In this document: positions 31,495-42,517 of the stretch, one piece after another | Layout: each line of letters opens with the position of its first letter | Numbering within the stretch: position 1 is the stretch's first letter | Source: Macrotis lagotis | Lineage: Eukaryota; Chordata; Mammalia; Peramelemorphia; Peramelidae | NCBI RefSeq assembly: GCF_037893015.1 | Contig: NC_133662.1 | Span: 272,960,444-273,024,443, forward strand | DNA length: 64,000 nt | Direction: 5' to 3' | Program-made: the position numbers and the translations under genes | Notes under the pieces: generated by a model | What the model was told of the DNA's origin: nothing | The model's database searches: none | Seen by the model: the letters and a program-made list of their open reading frames with translations, nothing else

Positions 31495-33025
31495 TTGTAA
31501 GGCAGTAATTGTCAAAACTATCTGATACTTGCTAAGGAAGGAAAGGTGGATCATTGGGACGGAGTAGATATATGATACACAGTAGTCAATGATGATCTTA
31601 TCCTTGCATTTGACAAATGTAAAGATTTAAGCTTTGGGGATAAGAATTCATTTTTTGGTTAAAATGATTGGGAAAGCTGGAAAGCAATTTGTCAAAAAAT
31701 TGAGCATAAACTGGTCCCTTATAAGATAAGGTCAGAATGGATACATGACCTAGATATAAAGAGAATCACAAGAACATGCAACACATTATCTATCAGGTTC
31801 ATGAGGAAAACAATTTGTGTGTGTGTGTCTGTGTGTGTGTGTGTATGTGAGAGAGAAAGAGAGAGAGAGAGAGAGAGCATTGTGAAGTATAAAATGAATA
31901 ATTTGGATTAGATTAAAAGGGTGTGTGCAAATAAAATCAATGGGGGCAAGATTAGAAGGAAAATAGAAAATAGTTTTTATTGACAGTTTCTTGGATAAAG
32001 GTTTCATATCTCAAATAATTTGAAGAATTTTGTCAAATTTGTAAGAATACAAAGCATTCTTTGATTGATACATGATCAAAGGATATGAACAGGCAGGTTT
32101 TCAGTGAATATATTTATAGCCATATAAAAATGCTCTCAATGATCATTGATTAGAGAAATGCAAATGAAAATAACCTTGAGGCATCGTCTTATACATCAGA
32201 TTGGCTAAAATGATTGAAGTGGAAAGTGGCAAATGTTGGAGGGTATGTGGAAAAATTAAGCCACTGATTCCTTCTTGGTAGAATTGTGAACCCCATCCAA
32301 CCATTTTGGAGAGCAATCTGGAATTATGCCCAAAGAGTTATTACACATTGATCCAACAACACCTCTATTAGGTCTATTTCCCAAGGAAACAGAAAACTTA
32401 TATGTTCTAAAATATTTCTAGCAGCTATCTTTGTGGTGACCAAGAACTAGAAATGGTGAGGCTGCCTGCCATTTAGGGAACAAGTTGTGGTATAGGTTTG
32501 GGATGGAATATTATGGTGTTGTAAGAAATGACAAGCAGATGGATTTGGAAAAACAGGGAAAGACTTGCATGAAATAATGAAGCCAGAGAGGAGCGGCACC
32601 AGGAGAATGTTGTATGTGGTCTAAGCAACATTGTCCTAGAACAACTTTGAAGGATGAAGTCAATTTTGAGCACTAGAAATACTCAAATCAACTACATGCT
32701 TCCAGAGAAGGATCCATAGGCATGCATCTAGTATGGTTTTATATACATACACATATTTGTGTCTAATGATGACCTTTTCTAGGGCCAAAGGAAGGGAAAC
32801 AAAGTGCCCAGCAGAGAACAAAAGAAAACTTTGGAAAGCAGCCCAGAAAAGCAGAGGAGCTTTGATGCCTGATGCTTAGTACACAGATTTTCCAAAAAAA
32901 AAGTAAAGTCATGATTTTCTATGAAATCTTCTCTTGTGTTGGGCTACAGACATGGACAATTGTGTTTGTTTGTTTGTTTTCTCTTTTTGACTTGAAGTTC
33001 AAAATGAATAAATATTTTTAAAAAC
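31495..33025 (+). mobile_element. L1 LINE 3' end, sense, 5'-truncated
   Basis: Begins in the end of ORF2 (GCAGTAATTGTCAAAACTAT, then TTAAGCTTTGGGGATAAGAA) and runs through the L1 3' region (GAGAAATGCAAATGAAAATA, GGAATTATGCCCAAAGAGTT) to an AATAAATATTTTTAAAAA end. It is the only copy here with ORF2-derived sequence. Diverged, with many frame breaks. Confidence 0.8.
31806..31877 (+). repeat. (TG)n(AG)n microsatellite within L1
   Basis: A GTGTGTGTCTGTGTG run passes into a GAGAGAGAG run, inside the L1 3' end. Confidence 0.9.
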
Positions 33026-33720
33026 TCCCTATTTGCTGATAGTGCTGTGTGTTGGAGAAGCATGAAGCAGCCCTCTTGGAGAATGGGTACATGGAAGACT
33101 CCAGAGGCCTGGTTGGAGAGAGAAGCCTTAGGCCAGGATAGCGGCTGTTGGCCAGGCCAGGTTGCCCCCTAGGGGTCACACAATGGGTAGAGAGATGGGC
33201 TTGGGGAGGATAGGGACCTCTGCCCAGGAATTGAACTGGCTAAGGATTGGGGAGTGCATTGGGGCTCCGCTATCCCACAGTAATTTGGGGGACCACTCCC
33301 TGGCAATTGTAAGCTTCCTGGGAGCAGGACGCTTCCCAATTCCTCACTGACACCAACATCCCCTCCTCTTCAAAACCACCCATTGTTTTCTGAATCAGGA
33401 AAAAAGCAATCCTTCAGAGGGGTCATAGGTGCTCCCCACCAAAATGGTGCCGCCTCCGACAGCTCAGGGGCAGGGGCCAGGGGCATTTCCAGGTCCCAGG
33501 AAGCCAATTCGGTGGGGACTTGGGAATTCTGGGGTGGGGAGGATGAACCAGGTGCCTTGAAGACAGGGTCCCTGAGTGATGGGGACCTATGAGGAAATGA
33601 AAGGGGGGCACTGCTGGGGAGACCTTGGGGAGGAGGTCCCAGGAGAAGGCCCTAGTTGATTCTGGGGGACACTCTGTACGTGAATGGATGGCCATGGGGG
33701 GGGGCTGAGGGGCTCCTCCT
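33026..33720. other. Intergenic DNA before the SUMO3 CpG island
   Basis: No gene or clear repeat. G+C content rises towards the right. Confidence 0.45.
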
Positions 33721-33726
33721 CTGGGA

Positions 33727-33860
33727 GGGGCCGCTGGGTGGTGCGGTGGTCTCGGCCATGTCCCAGCGGTGGGTCTGCCTCGGTTTCTTCAAATGACTGA
33801 TCACTCCGGTCTCTTTAGCAAGAAAACTCCCAATGGGGCCAGGAAGAGTCAGGTCCCCCC
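33727..33860 (+). mobile_element. Diverged SINE at the edge of the SUMO3 CpG island
   Basis: The head GCCGCTGGGTGGTGCGGTGG, then CTGCCTCGGTTTCTTC, then TTTAGCAAGAAAACTCCCAA and GGGGCCAGGAAGAGTC match, in order, the SINE family seen intact at 19204-19441. It is CpG-rich, unlike the others. Confidence 0.75.
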
Positions 33861-34600
33861 CGAACCTTCCGTGGCTCCCACCTGCGGCCGGGGGCGGCCC
33901 CCAGATCCGTGCCCCGAGCCCTCGGGGGCCGCGGAAGGCCGGAGGGGGGAGGGGTGCCTGGCCGGGCCGCCCCTCCCCCCAGGCCGCCTCGGCTACTTTG
34001 TATCTGTTGCGGCCCGAGGGCGGCCTGGGCGCCTGCGCACTGAGCGCCCCACGGTCGGAGCGGCGGCTCCGGCCCGGCCTCCCGGTGGGAGGAGGAGGCG
34101 GGCGCGGGGCCGCGGGCGCGCGCGCCCCTCCGCCTCCGCGCGGGTGGAGGCGGGGCGGGGCCCGGTCACGTGCGCGCCGTGACGCATCTCCCTCCAACGG
34201 CCTCGCGGCTCCGGGGCAGGAGGCGCGCGCCCGCCCGCCGCTGCCCCTCGGGCGCGCGCCTCGGGAGCGCGCGGCGCCACGTGACGCCGCCCTCGGCCAA
34301 TGGGCAGCGCGGGATCCGCGGGGGGGGGGGAAGCGCGTCCCCGAGCGGCGGCGGGAGCGGGAGCGACGGGAGCGGAGGCAACGGAGGCAGCCGAGAGCCC
34401 GGAGAGCGCGGCGAGAGAGCGCGGCCCAGCAGCCCCCCGGCCCCCCCAGCCAGCGAGCGCCCCAGAGCCCCGGCCCCCGGCCAGCCATGTCCGAGGAGAA
34501 GCCCAAGGTGCGATGGGGGAGGGGCGCGGGGGGCCGGGCCGGCGGGGGCCCCCTCCTGCCCCCCCCCCCGCCCGCCGCAGCCCGCCCCGCCCCCTCCCCC
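33850..34600. promoter_or_regulatory. SUMO3: CpG island and promoter of SUMO3
   Basis: CpG-dense sequence with no TATA box. Visible motifs: NRF1-like GCGCCTGCGCA at 34029-34039, E-boxes CACGTG at 34167-34172 and 34278-34283, CRE-like GTGACGCA at 34179-34186, and a CCAAT box at 34297-34301. The CCAAT box lies about 185 bp before the start codon, so transcription probably begins at about 34340-34400. Confidence 0.8.
34487..34507 (+). CDS. SUMO3: SUMO3 coding exon 1
   Basis: ATG preceded by CCAGCC, encoding MSEEKPK; donor GTGCGA at 34508. The exon ends in phase 0, as in human SUMO3. Confidence 0.95.
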
Positions 34601-37600
34601 TCCCCCGCTCGTCTCCGCCCCTCCCCCTCCCCTCCTCTAACCCTGCTCCCCAAGCCTCCCGCACCCCTCCCCTCCCCCTCCCTCCTCCTCATCTCCCTCC
34701 TCCCCCTCTGTCCCTCCTCCCCCTCCCCCTCCCTTCCTCTCCCTCATCATCTCCCTTTCCCTCCTCATCTCCCTCCTCCCCCTTCTCCCTTCCTCTTCCC
34801 TTCATCTCCCTCATCATCTCCCTCCTCATCATCTCCCTCCTCATCTTCTCCCTCCCTCCTCCTCCTCTGTCCCTCCTCCCCCTCCCCTCCCCTCCTCATC
34901 ATCTTCCTCTCTCCTCCTCATCTTCCTCCTCCCTTCCTCTCCCTCATCATCTCCCTCCTCCCTTCCTCTCCCTCATCATCTCCCTCCTCCCTTCCTCTCC
35001 CTCATCATCTCCCTCCTCCCTTCCCCTCCCTCATCATCTCCCTCCTCCCTTCCTCTCCCTCATCATCTCCCTCCTCCTCCCTCCCTCCCCCTCCTCCCTC
35101 TCAGTGATGGGAGGGATCCAGCCCTCTGGCTCCATCTCCCTCCCCTGCATAGGGTGGGGGAAGGGCTAGAAGCCCATCTCTTGCCCATCTGAAGTCAGAA
35201 AAGTCTGGAAAAGGGCAGTTCTGGGGAGGGGCCCCCCTGCCCCGGACTCCCGGTGCCTGTGTGGGGGATGCCCCCTCTGAACCCCACTCTGCATACCCTG
35301 GATGGGTCAGCTCTTTCTCATCTCGCTGCTCTAGACTCACTCCCGAGGGTCTCACTCCAGGGCCAGGGGACTGCCTTCATGGCTGCCTAGCCCCGGCCCC
35401 CTCGGGTGTCATCCGGCCGGCTCTTCCTCGTGGTCCATCCAGGCCTCCTCCTGGACAGCCCCCTCCATCCTCAGACTGGGCTTTGTGACACTGGGGCCAA
35501 AGAGGCTTTTGGGTGGGGGGCAGGATCTCCCTGAGAATATAGGCCAGTCCCAGGTCCTTAAAGGCGGTTACCCTTTCGGGGTTAATGACGAGGTCTGTGA
35601 GGTAGGTTTCCACGGAGGACAGGCTGACTGGGGCTGTCTCTGCTCCCTCTTGGCAGGCGAGGTTTCTGTGTGCCTCACTATCCCCTCTGAGCCCTTGTTC
35701 TCTTCCATAGGCTTGAGGCTGAGAAAGGCCAAGGCACCTCCACCTCTCCTTGTAGCCCTTCACAGTTTCCTCCTAGAATCAGCTCCTTAGTTTGACCTTT
35801 GTTTTGGTCGGGGCCCAGCCTGATGGGAGGCCACGAGGGGTCTTGTTGGCAGGATCATGGATCAATGGGTGCAAGGCTTCTGCACCATCTTTCCTTCTCT
35901 CTGTTGACCTGAAGACCTCAAGGCAAGAGAGGTTGAGGCTTTGATTTAAGGGTCCCTTGTTCAGTTCTTGGAAGCCCCAAACTCCAGGGCAGATATCTGC
36001 CCCAGGTTCCCACGAGTCCCATTTCTGGTCTCCCTCGCATCCAGGGAACCCAGCCTAGGGTCAGTGTTAGCACGACTCGGTTCTCCCAGGAGGTGGTCAC
36101 CAGGTGAGTCGGCAAGGTCGTGTCCCGGTTCCCCGAGGGGGTTGCTTGGGCTTGGCTGAGCTGGAACTCAGCAGAGCAGTGTGTGGCCAACCTGGCAGAA
36201 CCTCAGAGTGACCCTGTGCACCCTCCTTGGCCTCGAAGATCCCGGGGCTTGGCCGCCATAAGGCACCCTTGGGTCCGGCTGCTGAGCTTCAAGCCGGTGG
36301 GGGCTCAGGAAAGCCTTTCCCTCAGACGGTTGGGTGACGTTATCGTTAGTGTTTGGCAGCCTCGTATGTTAAGCCCACATCACCAGTCCCCAAAAAGGGG
36401 TCAGGAAAGGAGGGAGTTTGTGGAGGGTCTTTGGAATGACCTTAATTAGCCTCAAGGGATGCCCCTCTTGATCACCAGCCCTTCTGAGAGCATCAGAGAG
36501 GCAGCACTTTCTCTTTTCCTCATCCACAGCCTTGCTATGTGCATGGCTCGGCTCAGCTGGGTATTGGGGAGGCCATCCATCCCGGGAGGCCACCGGGCCA
36601 CTGACCTCTCCTCCTCTGCCTCCGCACCCAGCTTCTTCTTGGCCCTCCCCTTTGGGGGGCCGTCCTGTGGCTTTATCCTGGATGCTCCTCTGAAGCAGCC
36701 AGCACTTCTCCTGGGAGGTGAGTGAGCTCAGGGCTCCCCAGCCAGCTGGCCGCCTCCCTTGGGGCAGGGCCCCTCTGCCTGCAGGCACCACCCCCTGCCC
36801 CTTTCCTCTGACAGCTGCCAAATTGATAGCAGCCTTCATGCTGGCTCGGTCATTGCCATCACTAGGACTGCGGCATTCACCCTGAGGTCTTTGGTGGCTC
36901 CTCTCAGGCGAACTTCCCTTGAGCCCTCTTGTTGTTCTTGCCCCCCCTTCCTCCAGGGGTCTCCAGGTTACTGACCTTCCCTGGCAGAAGAAACAAGGCA
37001 TCCCAGTGCCACTTCTCTTCTGCTGGCCACGGGACTGACTGACAGAGGCCAGGCTTCCAGCAGGGGTGTGGAGGGTACCTGTGGGGGGCATTGTTTCAGA
37101 GCGGGATGCTGACCGGTAGTCTCGGAGACGACCCTCAGACCATTCATGAAGACACCAAGGGCTGCTCTCTCAAGGGTCTGACCCTTTCACTCTGACCCTC
37201 TTCAGCTAGCCCCGCCGTCTTGGATTCCTTGAGGCCTCTTCTCTGCTGTGCCCCTGAGCTCTTCCCGGAGAGCAGAGAAGCATTGGCATGCCACTGGTCA
37301 CTGGGCTTGATTTTTACCCAGTGAGAAGGGTGGTCCTCAGGTCCCTTAGATCCTTGGCATAGACTAGAAAGAAGACCAAGTCTCCTTTTTTTGAGTCTGA
37401 ATTTTGGTCATGTGGGGCCTTTCTCTGGGGGCTGGGGTTGGCTCATTGTTTCAGACTTTGGCTCACAGTCTTATTCATGCCAGCTTCCCCATGCCACCCA
37501 GGGGCTTGGCCCCTTAAAGTTGCCTTACTTGGGATTCTCCTGACTCTTGAGGAGCTTAAGTAGCTTTTCCTGGGGCTATAAATGGGCTTGGTTTCTCCCC

Positions 37601-40600
37601 CTCTTGATGTGCTTTTGGGCCTTAGAGAATTAAGGGCCACAGAGATGTTTCCAGTTGGTTTATTTGAATTTAACTTACAGAATTAAGAATTTTGTCTCCT
37701 TCTACTGTTTGACTGAATGTGCTGGTTCCTCTTTAGGGAGCTGAGTCAAACCTGCAGGCTCGGATGCTTTGGAAGTCTGGTGGGGGGGAGTCTTGGGGCC
37801 CTGTAGCCCCTGGCTTTTCGGAGTTTTTGTGAAGTAGAGTAGGGATAGACCCATAGTTGGGCCCTGGGTGTTTTTCTTTCCATTGACCTTCTTTTTGCCT
37901 CCTCAGTAGGAGAGAGCATTGGAAATCAGTGCTGGTGAGTTCTAGGCTCCTTCCCTGGTAGTGGGCCGACAGCGAGCCCCGAGGGGACAGCCCATGGGAA
38001 GGAGCCCCCTCTGAGAAGAAAGACCCTCAGAGGTTATCAAATCTGGGGAACTTCAGCTGCGCCTGGCTGTCCTTGTCAGGAGGGCCGACCTTTCAGCCTT
38101 CAGGCCAGGGGCCTCTCACCTCTTCTCTTTGCTTCACCCTTTGCCTTGATTTATTGGGTTCAATCCAGACTGGAAGAATTTAGTGTGGGGGGTGTGTGTG
38201 TGTGTGTCTGTCTGTCTGTCTCTCTGCCTTGGCTACTACCTGCAGGCCTCAAGGTAAGGCCAGAAAGCAGAAAGAGGCAGGAGAAGCCCAGGGGGAAGCA
38301 GAGAGAGAAGTGGGCAGCTGGTCCTGCCTCCTTCATTCACCAAGGCTCCCTGTGGCCTTTGGGGAATCCCTCCACATGAGGAATATTTTACCCTCGCCAT
38401 AATTCAGGAGGTGTAGGGCTGGTGCTGCTGCCCATTTTATAGATGAAGTTGGGGTGAGGGCCCAGGGACTTTTGGAACCCTAGTCCAGAACTCAGTGCCC
38501 TGCCTTTGTAAGAGTGTGTCCAGACCAGCACTCCCTTTCACAGAAGTGGTGCTGGCCATCCCCATCCCAGCTGAGGGGGCCACATGTCACAAACACCCAC
38601 AGAAGGACCCGAGGAGTATGCGACCTCTGTTCACAGCCCTCCTCTAAGGGACAACCTGCCCCCTGCTAGGACAGGAGCCTCCTGCACTCAGCAGCTGGCG
38701 GTTCCCCCTGACTTTACCCCTCTGCTATTTGTCCTGTTCCTCCTGGTTCTAGTGAGGTGGCCCAGTGGAGAGAGTTCTTGGACTGGAGTTTGTCTGGCCT
38801 CAGACGCTGACTGGCTGTAGGACTCTGTCTGCCTCAGTTTCTTCCTCTGTAAAATGGGGATCATAACACTCCATCCCTCCCAAGATTGTTGTGAGGATCC
38901 AGGGGGCTCACGTTTGTGAAGCATGGGGGCCCCAGCTGGGATGGCAGTAAATCCATCCTGGGTGCTTGGGAGGGAGGGTGTTGCCAGGTACCCCCCTCAC
39001 AGGAGCAGGTGGGAGGACCTTCCATGCCTTGGCAAGACTGCAGAGGTGGGAGAGGTGGGAGAGGGAGACTTGGGGATGAGAAACAACAAGGCTGGGAAGT
39101 TTGGGTGGGGGGCTGAGCAGAAGGTCCCCACTTTGTGGACGGGCCCACAGAAGGACTTTGGGAGACATCCCCTTTCCTCTTTTGACAGGAAGGAGTGAAA
39201 ACTGAGAATGATCACATCAACCTGAAGGTGGCTGGGCAGGATGGGTCAGTGGTCCAGTTCAAAATTAAGCGGCACACGCCTCTGAACAAATTAATGAAGG
39301 CCTATTGTGAGAGACAGGTATGGGGATGGAGGGCATGTTGGGGATCTCGTGTCCAGTCCATCGAGAGCGGCTCTCTTGGCCTTCTCTTTTGAAAATGGGG
39401 AAAGCCAATGTGGTCACCTGTCTGGCAAGGGGACACCTCTGGAACCCTCTTCCCCCACCACTCTGGCTGCTGACTGGTTTTCCTAAGAATAGGAAGAGGG
39501 CGCTAGCTTGCCCATGAGATCGGGGGCCCTATTTATAGCAGACCAGGAGCCCACCTAGGACCTTGGATGGTCAAAAGATCCCTTCCTCCCCCCCAGCTCT
39601 GAGCTTGGAGGGGTCCAGGATTGAGACCTTTAGAAGCTCTCCCCAAATAAAGTATGATGTGTGGTCACTTGGTGCTTCTCTTGTGAGAACAAGGTCTACA
39701 TGAGAACAGAAGCAAAGTTGCCCTTCAGTCCTCATTCTCCTCCTTTGCCAGAACCAAAAATGAAACTTCCAGGAAGTTCTGCTCTGCCCCTTTCTACAGA
39801 GGCATTCAAAGAGAGATTCTTGTCTCCGAGGGAGAACAAAGTCCCCAAGGCCCCATTTAGTTTATGTCCTTAAGAGAAGTGGGCCTCAGTTTCTTTATAA
39901 AATGAGGGAGCCCGGCAGGACTGGCTCTGAATCTAAGTCAGCCTGGGGTGGGGATTCAAAGAGCCACATTTTCCATTTGGGTTTTCTTATAAGGAAAAAG
40001 GAGCCCAAGTTGCCCCTGCTGGTGTGTCATCCCCAGGGAGCTGAGAAGAGTGTAGGCAAGAGCAGCAGGATCTGGAGCCAGGGCCACTCGGCACTCGCAA
40101 AGGGATGCCAGCCTGGTACCGGCTTAGCCGGCTGGGGCTGCCAGGAGTGGCAGCCCTGGGTGGCCAAAGGGGGGGGAGAGGCAGGTTATGTTGTTGCCAC
40201 CTGTTTGGCTTGGGCCTCCTGGGAGTTCTTGAACCACCTGGTGGGTTTTTGGAGGCCATGCTCTGTAATAGAGACCTGAGCAAAGGCGCCATAGTCATTC
40301 ATGCCATTGGGGAGGTCACACAGAAGGCTGGGCTTCTGGCTGTGGTGTATTTCTTGGAGATAGTTGACGCCCGCTCACTTGGTTGACTGGAGTCCACTTT
40401 TCTGCCTCATCCATCCCAACATGTCTTCTGGACAGAGGTCATGGCCAAAGTCACGATCTAATCAGAACTTGCACTTAGGTAGTCACTTTGTCTGGAAGGA
40501 GGCCTTGGCTTTCTGAGAGTTGGGTGAAGTGGTTAGGTTCAGGGGGACCATCCCTGCTGGAGTCCTGTGGGATGGGCCCAGCAGAGGAGCCTCTCTGACT

Positions 40601-41552
40601 CCTCCACTCACCTCGGGGAATAACTGGACTTGAAGGAGAGCAAGAAGTGAGCTGGACTTTATACTTGGGTCAGCTCCCTTCAAGCAGAGAACTTGTGTAG
40701 GAGCAGCTGTTGACTGGCTGACTCCCTGTGCTCCTGCCCTGGGGCCTCCTGTCTCAGCCTTTCTGGGCCTGGGCCTGGGCAGGCATGGCTCTGTGGTGTT
40801 GGAGGAGGGACCCCCTCCCTTTGGTAAGGGGTCTCCTGGCATCCCCAACTCTTAAGCCCCAAATGGAGGGAGGGTGCTTGGATGGCCACTGCTCACCTGG
40901 TGCCTCCCCCTCTAAGTGGCCCACGCTGGAACGGGGGCACACATGCGTCCCCACTCTGAGCAGTCCTTGGAAGGCTTGGCTAGTGTCCCATCATGTGATA
41001 GTTTGTGACTCCCAAGATCACCTGTCCTGATGGAGGTTTTTAATTTCAGGGCTTGTCAATGAGACAGATCCGATTCAGATTCGATGGACAACCAATTAAT
41101 GAGACTGATACCCCTGCACAGGTAGGAGCCAGGGACCAGACCACAGAGCTGCCTGCAGGACCTGTCCACTGAGACTTGTTGGGGGGGGGGACAGTGGGAG
41201 CCCCAGTCGCAAGCCTGTCTGGGGACGATGGGATGACACCTGCTCCAGGCCAGCCTGCCCTGCTATCCAGTCCCAATTTGGCTGCTCTCTGGCTCCTGCC
41301 AGGTCACGGCCCAGAGGGAGTCCCTTCTGGCAAAGGAGGAGAGAGCGCTGTCCCTCCTGGGGTCCCCTCTGTCAGGGTCTGGGCTCGCCCCGTGGGTCCC
41401 GGCCCAGCGGGAGGGCTTCGGCTCCATGGCCCAGGGCCCCGGCAGCCACTAACCAGTCTGACTTTCTTCTCTTGCCGGTGTCTGAGCAGCTGGAGATGGA
41501 AGATGAAGACACGATCGATGTGTTCCAGCAGCAGACGGGGGGAGCGTGGTAG
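34487..41552 (+). CDS. SUMO3: SUMO3, small ubiquitin-related modifier 3
   Basis: Coding exons 34487-34507, 39189-39317, 41050-41121 and 41490-41552: 94 aa. SUMO2/3 proteins are attached through their processed C-terminal glycine to lysines of nuclear proteins by the SAE1/UBA2 E1 and UBC9 E2, and they form chains through lysine 11. Seen here: the chain-forming consensus V10-K11-T12-E13, the ubiquitin-like fold residues 16-88 almost identical to human SUMO3, and the mature end QQQTGG (G92). Assignment to SUMO3 rather than SUMO2 rests on the EEKPKEGVKTEN start (no ADEKP), the intron-containing structure and the synteny. Odd points: residue 40 is N instead of human S, and the propeptide after G92 is just Ala-Trp instead of the 11-residue human tail. 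Confidence 0.97.
34555..35100 (+). repeat. Homopyrimidine tract with 29-bp tandem units in SUMO3 intron 1
   Basis: Over 500 bases of almost pure C and T on the + strand right after exon 1. From about 34925 to 35075 it resolves into about five copies of a 29-bp unit, CTCCCTCCTCCCTTCCTC followed by TCCCTCATCAT. It can in principle form triplex DNA. Confidence 0.88.
35101..38740. other. SUMO3 intron 1, no further gene
   Basis: Unique-looking intron. The only simple repeat is a short (TG)n/(CTGT)n run at 38175-38222. No coding block is supported on either strand. Confidence 0.5.
38750..38925 (+). mobile_element. MIR/THER1-type SINE
   Basis: TAGTGAGGTGGCCCAGTGGA head, CTCAGTTTCTTCCTCTGTAA then AATGGGGATCATAAC, and a tail TTGTTGTGAGGATCCAG and TTTGTGAAGCA. 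Fairly complete but old. In SUMO3 intron 1. Confidence 0.75.
39189..39317 (+). CDS. SUMO3: SUMO3 coding exon 2
   Basis: Acceptor TTGACAG ends at 39188; donor GTATGG at 39318. Encodes 43 residues, [16 protein letters not shown] through [10 protein letters not shown], including the K11 SUMO-chain site. Confidence 0.97.
39318..41049. other. SUMO3 intron 2, mostly unique
   Basis: Holds one arm of an inverted duplication at 39817-39955. Otherwise no gene or recognisable element. Confidence 0.5.
39817..39955 (-). repeat. Left arm of near-perfect inverted duplication
   Basis: The reverse complement of this stretch matches 42362-42517. By hand alignment I find one substitution, a 4-base gap and a 14-base gap over about 135 aligned bases. 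The arm includes a MIR-like core (CCTCAGTTTCTTTATAAAAT) plus non-repetitive flanks on both sides, so it is not simply two copies of one SINE. In SUMO3 intron 2. Confidence 0.9.
41050..41121 (+). CDS. SUMO3: SUMO3 coding exon 3
   Basis: Acceptor TTTCAG ends at 41049; donor GTAGGA at 41122. Encodes [18 protein letters not shown] and TDTPAQ, identical to human. Confidence 0.97.
41490..41552 (+). CDS. SUMO3: SUMO3 coding exon 4 with stop
   Basis: Acceptor GAGCAG ends at 41489. Encodes [20 protein letters not shown] and stops at TAG 41550-41552. A GTAGGC donor-like string overlaps the stop at 41549, so a rarer spliced tail cannot be excluded. Confidence 0.93.
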   Translation: MEMEDEDTIDVFQQQTGGAW

Positions 41553-42330
41553 GCGCGTGGGCTGGAGCCCCCGTGTCCTCCATCTTGGGATTGGCTAGTA
41601 GATAGGGAATTGTGGGATTCTTCTGCCCCTGCAGAGCGCGCGGATCCAAACTCTTCTCCTCTCTCTGACTCACCGCACGAAGTCCTGGCGACTCCCGATG
41701 ATGTTCGCAAGGATGACGCGCCACCTCGAATTGGGCCAATGTGGAATGTTCTCTTTGCTGAAGTAAAAGATTCTTGCTTGTTTGTCTTCCCTTCCTTCTC
41801 CCCCCCCCCCTTTGCTTTGGGGGCCGGGGCACTGGCCCTGTGCTTGGGATGCTTTCTCGGCTGCCTCATCTAATCATGTAAATATTCCAGTCTAGTCATG
41901 GCAGTGGGGGGGGAGGGGGGAGGGGCACGGGGGGGTCACCTGCCCGGATGGACAGGCCGGGGCTAGGCCGGGGTGGTCTGTGGCGGTCTGTGGCCCCGAC
42001 CCTGGGACCTCGAAGGCTACGAAAGCTCCAGCAGGGGACCCACTCCTCCTCTCCTCCCCCCACCTGCCCGCCAAGGGTAGGGGGTCGATCAGTCTGGGGG
42101 ACCGAGAAGTGTGTCCTCTGGGTCCCTGGGACTCTGGCGCCCCCTGGCCCAATAGCCCCTTGCAGCCTGCTGAAGGAGGCTCTTTTCCTTTGGTGTTTGT
42201 GTCTGTGGGCTGGGGTGGGGTGGGGAGTGGGGGTGGGGGGGTCCTGTGGGCTCGGGCCTGTCTCTTCTGATTTGTACGTCCTTTGTTGTCCTTTACTACT
42301 GTATACAATAAATATAGTTTGGTACTCTGG
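41553..42330 (+). other. SUMO3: SUMO3 3' untranslated region
   Basis: Runs from the stop to just beyond AATAAA at 42307. It contains a G-rich stretch near 41904-41935 and a short open frame with no family resemblance. Confidence 0.8.
42307..42312 (+). terminator. SUMO3: Poly(A) signal of SUMO3
   Basis: AATAAA within TACAATAAATATAG, followed by a GT-rich stretch (TTGGCTTGTGTT) about 20-30 bases on. Confidence 0.85.
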
Positions 42331-42361
42331 CTCTTGGCTTGTGTTCACCCTTTTGCCGCCA

Positions 42362-42517
42362 TCCCCACCCCAGCCTCAGCCCCCCAGGCTGACTTAGATT
42401 CAGAGCCAGTCCTGCCGGGCTCCCTCATTTTATAGATAAAGAAACTGAGGCCCACTTCTCTTAAGGACATAAACTAAATGGGGCCTTGGGGACTTTGTTC
42501 TCCCTGGGAGACAAGAA
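42362..42517 (+). repeat. Right arm of near-perfect inverted duplication
   Basis: Lies about 50 bases after the SUMO3 poly(A) site. Compared with the left arm it has an extra GCCTCAGCCCCCCA block near its start and an extra TAGA-type four bases in the MIR-like core; one C/G difference lies at the far end. The arms are 2.4 kb apart with exons 3 and 4 between them. Confidence 0.9.

Noticed and set aside
33652-35169. Long open frames on both strands across the SUMO3 CpG island and pyrimidine tract
   Set aside because: They encode Arg/Ala/Gly- or Ser/Pro/Leu-only repeats that follow base composition and overlap the real exon 1 in other frames.
41610-41873. 87-codon open frame in the SUMO3 3' UTR
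   Set aside because: No family resemblance; lies between the SUMO3 stop and its poly(A) signal. Only a rare alternative splice from 41549 could bring part of this region into a transcript's coding sequence.
39817-42517. Idea that the inverted arms drive circular RNA from SUMO3 exons 3-4
   Set aside because: Exon 4 is terminal and the right arm is beyond the poly(A) site, so there is no normal downstream donor for back-splicing.
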